The notes under the pieces are model-generated. The model searched no databases. It saw nothing but the letters and a program-made list of their open reading frames with translations, and was not told the origin of the DNA. From NCBI RefSeq assembly GCF_032191465.1, contig NZ_JAQOUE010000001.1, positions 2,108,001 through 2,172,000 of the forward strand: a DNA stretch of 64,000 nt, in the 5' to 3' direction. Of the stretch, positions 60,021 through 64,000 are shown piece after piece (within the stretch, counting starts at the first letter, position 1; every line of letters starts with the position of its first letter). Both the position numbers and the translations under genes were made by a program. The stretch is from Candidatus Nitronereus thalassa. GTDB lineage: Bacteria > Nitrospirota > Nitrospiria > Nitrospirales > UBA8639.

Positions 60021-62672
60021 TCATCCTATCGATCCCAATTCTAACTTTTTTTGCCACCGTCGCAGCATGGCGGTTTTTAGTTCTTGATGTTCGGGTAAGG
60101 ATAGGTGTGGATCTTGTTGCACCAAGAGAAACGCTTCGTCGCGGGCCTGCTCAAGCAATTGGCTATCTCGCACGAGATCAGCCACGCGAAATTCAGGAAT
60201 GCCCCATTGACGAGTGCCGAGGAATTCTCCAGGACCACGAATGAGTAGGTCCTGTTCAGCTATCGCAAACCCGTCGGAACAGTTCACCATCGCCTTCAAT
60301 CGTTGTTGTGCACTCTGGGTTACAGATGCCGTATTGCGTGCTGCCCATGTTTCTTGAATGCCCAGCGGTAGTTCTGGTGCAAATTTCACATCCTTCCTTT
60401 GAGAAAATTCTTCTGTCGTATCTGGTTCCATAGCACCTGCCTTACTCCTGGCCGAACTTATTAGCAGGCAAAAAGATTGATGGTCCCCTCGTCCTACGCG
60501 TCCGCGCAATTGATGCAACTGCGCCAAACCGAACCGGTCGGCATGTTCAATTGCCATCACCGTGGCATTAGGAATATCTAAGCCCACTTCAATCACCGTA
60601 GTGGCCACCAACACTTGCAGGAAACCCTCTTTAAAGGCTGCCATGACCTGGGCTTTTTCTTCGGACTTCATGCGTCCATGCAACAGACCTATTGTATAGA
60701 AGGGAAACTCTTCCTTCTGAAGCCGCGCCGCCGCTTGAGTGGCCGCTTCCAGATCAGTTTTTTCGGACTCCTCCACAAGCGGGTACACAATATACGCCTG
60801 GCGACCGGATTCGATTTGTTTTCGAATCAGGGAGTAAGCTCGCGATCTTGAACTTTGGCGAAACACTCTGGTTTGAATGGGCTTTCGCCCGGGCGGCATT
60901 TCATCAATAACCGACACATCCAAATCCCCGTAGACCGTCATGGCCAAGGTTCGTGGAATGGGAGTGGCCGTCATCACGATGACATCTGGATGAATGCCTT
61001 TGGTTCTGAGGGTCCCACGTTGCAACACCCCAAACTTGTGTTGTTCATCCACCACCACCAAGCCAAGTTTGGCGAATTGCACGGTTTCTTCCAGCAGCGC
61101 ATGAGTGCCAACGATTAGTTGGACTTCGCCCGAGGTGATTTGCTCATAGACTTTTTCCCGTTCTTTGGTGGAAAGCCCTCCCGATACCCGTGCCATTTTG
61201 ACACCAAGATCTGCGACGTATTTTTGGAGATTCAAATAATGTTGTTCTGCCAGGATTTCTGTTGGGACCATGAGCGCCGCTTGATAGCCAGACCCTACGG
61301 CAATCAACATGGCATTCAAGGCCACGATGGTTTTTCCTGACCCCACATCACCTTGAATCAGCCGATTCATGGGACTGGGTTTAACCATATCTTGTTGAAT
61401 CTCATGAATCACACGAGTTTGGGCTTTAGTTAAAGGGAAAGGGAGTTGCTTGTGCAGTTGAGCTACCAATGGAGTGGCGGGCGTAAAGGCAATTCCAGGA
61501 GTTTCTTTTTGGTTTGTCATTTGACGAATGGCCAGTGCAACCTGAAGAACAAAGCATTCTTCAAATGCCAGCCGTCGATGCGCAGGGGTCTGCCACCCAT
61601 TCAATTCATTGAGATCGATGTGTTCCTCGGGAAAGTGCACCAGGCGCATGGCCTCACTCATAGTCGGCCATTGGTACCGTTGTCGGAGCGACAGAGGTAA
61701 AATTTCCTGAAACTGATAGTGGTATTCCTCAAGCAGGCCCTGCATCATTCGACGTAAATGACGAGAGGTCAAGCCTTTCGTCTCATGATAAACCGGGACG
61801 ATACGTCCTACATGCAGGAGCCCGTCCTCTTCAGGATCCACCACTTCAAACTGCGGCGATCGCATTTGCCAATGTGCTCGTCTTCCCGGCGCCACACTGA
61901 CCAACCCACTCAGAACCACGCGCATCCCAGACTGAAACGTTTTTTCCAAATAAGGCTGATTAAAAAACACCACTTCGATGACTCCGGTTTCATCTCGAAC
62001 AAAGACCGACACGAGCGTCATATTGCGTCTGGGGATCCGGCGTAGGGTGGTTCGATCCACCACGCCCGAGACGGTGGCTCTTTCCCCAGCCACGAGCGTA
62101 AATATCGAGGAGATGACCGACCGGTCTTCATAACGCCAGGGCAAAACCCACAGAGCATCTTCGATGGTTCGAATCCCTAATTTTTCAAGCAGAAGAGCGC
62201 GTTTTGGCCCAACCCCCTTGGCATAGCGAATAGACACTTCATGGAGGGGTCGATGGCCTTGGCTCGTTGAGGGATCTACTTCACGGGCGTTGCTGCAGGA
62301 TCTGGCAGTCTGAGATGCAGGAGATAATTCTACAGACTTTTCCACCTTGGGAATGTCCTTAATCGAAAAGGAAATCCGATCCAAAATACGCCTAGCTTGG
62401 ATCAGTTGATTCAGTTCGTTTGGTAACGTGACCTTGGTATCATTTTGGAAGAGCGCGCGAAGCGCGAGTAATTCCGATTCAATTTTTCTGGGAAAGACGA
62501 CCTCGCCCAAGGCCTGTACGATTTGCCCAGTAATGAACGTCTCGAGATTTTTAATCTTGGCTTTTTTTGCCCCTCCCTGCCGGTGCGCCAACTCAATGGG
62601 TCGATTTAGTCTCGCGAGTAAGCCACGGAGGTATTCTAGGGGTTCCCTTCCAATCAATGGAGAAGTGGGCAT
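60021..62672 (-). CDS. recG: ATP-dependent DNA helicase RecG
   Basis: Branch-migrating helicase that remodels stalled replication forks. 883 aa, longer than E. coli RecG (about 690), with an N-terminal extension of about 150 residues of helical character and a SAQTARSC-type linker before the usual wedge domain (SIRYAKGVGPKRALLLEKLG). Helicase motifs: Walker A LIQGDVGSGKT, motif II VVVDEQHKFG, motif III VMTATPIPRTLAM, motif VI QLRGRVGRG. Start is ATG at 62672; a TTG at 62678 is possible. No clear Shine-Dalgarno. Confidence 0.93.
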   Translation of the reverse strand: MPTSPLIGREPLEYLRGLLARLNRPIELAHRQGGAKKAKIKNLETFITGQIVQALGEVVFPRKIESELLALRALFQNDTKVTLPNELNQLIQARRILDRISFSIKDIPKVEKSVELSPASQTARSCSNAREVDPSTSQGHRPLHEVSIRYAKGVGPKRALLLEKLGIRTIEDALWVLPWRYEDRSVISSIFTLVAGERATVSGVVDRTTLRRIPRRNMTLVSVFVRDETGVIEVVFFNQPYLEKTFQSGMRVVLSGLVSVAPGRRAHWQMRSPQFEVVDPEEDGLLHVGRIVPVYHETKGLTSRHLRRMMQGLLEEYHYQFQEILPLSLRQRYQWPTMSEAMRLVHFPEEHIDLNELNGWQTPAHRRLAFEECFVLQVALAIRQMTNQKETPGIAFTPATPLVAQLHKQLPFPLTKAQTRVIHEIQQDMVKPSPMNRLIQGDVGSGKTIVALNAMLIAVGSGYQAALMVPTEILAEQHYLNLQKYVADLGVKMARVSGGLSTKEREKVYEQITSGEVQLIVGTHALLEETVQFAKLGLVVVDEQHKFGVLQRGTLRTKGIHPDVIVMTATPIPRTLAMTVYGDLDVSVIDEMPPGRKPIQTRVFRQSSRSRAYSLIRKQIESGRQAYIVYPLVEESEKTDLEAATQAAARLQKEEFPFYTIGLLHGRMKSEEKAQVMAAFKEGFLQVLVATTVIEVGLDIPNATVMAIEHADRFGLAQLHQLRGRVGRGDHQSFCLLISSARSKAGAMEPDTTEEFSQRKDVKFAPELPLGIQETWAARNTASVTQSAQQRLKAMVNCSDGFAIAEQDLLIRGPGEFLGTRQWGIPEFRVADLVRDSQLLEQARDEAFLLVQQDPHLSLPEHQELKTAMLRRWQKKLELGSIG

Positions 62673-62801
62673 TTTCAAAGGAGTTATCCAGTTTAGGACC
62701 CACGTGAGGGCCTGGGTTATCAGACAGGCTTGTCAGAAAGGCTGGGGGTATGGTAACAAGAGTGACCCTCGGGTACAATCTTGGAAGGAGGAAAGACAAT
62801 T

Positions 62802-62993
62802 ATGGCGTTTTCATGTTCAATTTGCGGAAAAAATCGGATGGCTGGCCACAATGTCAGTCACGCGAATAATAAAACCAAACGGGTGTTTCGACCCAATCTT
62901 CAAAATGTCCGGGCCTTGGTCAATGGAGCCACGAAGCGGATTCGGGTATGCACTCGATGCTTACGGTCTGGATTGGTCAAAAAATCCGTCTAA
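62802..62993 (+). CDS. rpmB: 50S ribosomal protein L28
   Basis: 63 aa ribosomal large-subunit protein. Zinc-type cysteines CSICG near the N terminus and CTRCLRSG near the C terminus frame the conserved [18 protein letters not shown] segment. GGAGGAAAG precedes the ATG at 62802; a longer frame from 62781 has no justification. The zinc-containing form is present, so no replacement by a zinc-free paralogue is implied. Divergent from recG. Confidence 0.96.
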   Translation: MAFSCSICGKNRMAGHNVSHANNKTKRVFRPNLQNVRALVNGATKRIRVCTRCLRSGLVKKSV

Positions 62994-63128
62994 TTTTTCG
63001 TTCTCTCGAAAATAGAAAGTATCGGGGCAATACCACCATCCTTCTTTTTCCTCCCAGGTTTCACACCCTAACTATACCACCTCACAATTTTTTCTAAATG
63101 GCGGGAGAGCTTGACCATCGGTCGGCCA

Positions 63129-63629
63129 TTAGGCCGCCCGAAACACTAATGCCGCTGAATTGATGCAGTACCGCAAACCAGTGGGTGGTGGTCCATCATC
63201 GAACACATGGCCTTGATGCCCACCACATCGGCTGCAATGCACTTCGGTCCTTGGATAGAGAAGCTTCCAATCGGTTTTTGTTCCAATCGCCTTGGGCGAA
63301 ATGGGCTCCCAAAAACTTGGCCATCCGGTTTGGCTGTCAAACTTTTTCTCTGATGAAAATAAAGGAAGATCACAACCCGCACAGTGATAGATTCCTTCAG
63401 CCTTGCTGTTATGGTATTCGTTTTTAAATGGGGGTTCGGTGCCCTCTTTCCGAAGAACTGCATATTGTTCCGGAGTGAGGATCTTCTTCCACTCCTGGTC
63501 GGTTTTTTCGATTTCAAATTTCATCGGACTCTCCTTTGCCAAGGCTTGACCAAAACCTAGCGCCTTGCCCAATGCACCCACCCCCATGAAAACAGCCATT
63601 GCCATGACAGTCCGTCTGCTTACTTCCAT
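63129..63629 (-). CDS. msrB: Peptide-methionine (R)-S-oxide reductase MsrB with Tat-like signal
   Basis: Repairs oxidised methionine in exported proteins. 166 aa. The N terminus [18 protein letters not shown] is a twin-arginine signal, pointing to periplasmic location. The MsrB domain has zinc ligands CAGC and CSRC and the catalytic Cys in [16 protein letters not shown] and the HxH-containing [19 protein letters not shown] (in part) segment are standard. AAAGGAGGATGAT precedes the ATG at 63629, preferred to 63650. Use of the Tat pathway fits the tatA gene in this window. Confidence 0.92.
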   Translation of the reverse strand: MEVSRRTVMAMAVFMGVGALGKALGFGQALAKESPMKFEIEKTDQEWKKILTPEQYAVLRKEGTEPPFKNEYHNSKAEGIYHCAGCDLPLFSSEKKFDSQTGWPSFWEPISPKAIGTKTDWKLLYPRTEVHCSRCGGHQGHVFDDGPPPTGLRYCINSAALVFRAA

Positions 63630-63874
63630 ATCATCCTCCTTTCTATTCACGGGAAGATAGTTCCTGCTTCCCCAGCTATTATAACAAACATGAAAGCGAC
63701 GATGAGTTACAGTCTTGATGTAAAGAAGAGTGTTACAGGAGGGTCATGCGGTGATTTGCTCAGGGAGAATTCCCAAAGGAAATCACAAGAATTTATAAGG
63801 TAGCGGGAAGAAAAAGTGTTTAACGATTGCAGATGGCTTTCAGCCAGGAAAAGGGGACCCAGTCGCAAGGGCGT

Positions 63875-64000
63875 TTAGACCTTAAACGTTCCCACAATAT
63901 CCTGGAGTTCTTCGGCAAGACCACGCAATTCATGGCTTCGCTTGGCTGACTCCGCAGCTCCCCCACTCGTTTCTTCTCCTACTTGGGTAACCGCCTCGAG
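63875..64000 (-). CDS. Methyl-accepting chemotaxis protein, C-terminal end (partial)
   Basis: Only the last 41 codons lie in the window. AEELQDIVGTFKV and SAKRSHELRGLAEELQ are the typical ending of the cytoplasmic signalling domain of a chemotaxis receptor. No C-terminal CheR-binding pentapeptide is present. The sensory domain is off the edge. Confidence 0.8.
   Translation of the reverse strand, partial: LEAVTQVGEETSGGAAESAKRSHELRGLAEELQDIVGTFKV

Overview
The window looks like a chromosomal segment from a Gram-negative, respiratory, nitrifier-like bacterium, most plausibly of the Nitrospirota (Nitrospira lineage). That placement is an inference from gene content: a complete System I cytochrome c maturation operon with its own thiol-redox proteins, many lipoproteins, DUF3015 and DUF4105 exported proteins, a Tat component and ordinary housekeeping operons of Gram-negative layout. 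No 16S gene is present to settle it.

Layout. 1-1000 (minus): a truncated CcdA and a lipoprotein thioredoxin that supply reductant to the periplasm. 1295-8288 (plus): ccmA-B-C-(CcmE-like/CcmD-like fusion)-E-F-G-H-I, heme export and ligation to apocytochromes. 8437-13218: exported proteins and lipoproteins, with a decayed duplicate of the ccmI 3' end. 13334-14247: a tRNA-Leu(GAG) gene and a perfect 69-bp copy of its 3' part, bracketing a two-gene toxin/antitoxin-like cassette. 14351-25090: HAD phosphatase, queE, pepA, nagZ, a Cys-motif repeat protein, a glutamine-amidotransferase-like hydrolase, an unusual TatA, a HEAT-repeat lipoprotein and two response regulators. 25153-29414 (minus): a KefB-type antiporter and leuD-leuC. 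29915-40664 (plus): mreB-mreC-mreD-mrdA-rodA for rod shape, then rng, dprA and topA. 40726-44061 (minus): tig-clpP-clpX. 44143-49175: tRNA-Leu(UAG), tRNA-Ser(GGA), SRP RNA and dnaX-ybaB-recR. 49242-63877: a histone-H1-like protein, suhB, small accessory genes, a two-gene heme-oxygenase-like diiron enzyme plus PqqD-like/methyltransferase locus, ppx, recG, rpmB, msrB and the 3' end of a chemotaxis receptor.

Most noteworthy. (1) A three-copy intergenic family of about 190-215 bp (51833, 53319, and 58933 in reverse) with several hairpins; two stems change on both arms while a TTTCGG loop stays fixed, the pattern expected of a conserved structured element. (2) The 55806-58022 pair, a diiron-type HDO enzyme directly followed by a PqqD-like domain fused to a methyltransferase, which looks like an uncharacterised biosynthetic or modification system. 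(3) The tRNA-Leu-bounded toxin/antitoxin cassette without an integrase. (4) A CcmE-like OB domain fused to a CcmD-like helix beside a normal ccmE. (5) A TatA whose long tail ends in a second Tat-like amphipathic segment. (6) Dispersed CGTATTTCGT/CGTATCTCGT hairpin repeats between housekeeping genes.

All calls come from reading the sequence and remembered family motifs; no database search was run. Start codons were reset from the longest possible frame wherever a ribosome binding site, signal peptide or family length pointed to a better one.
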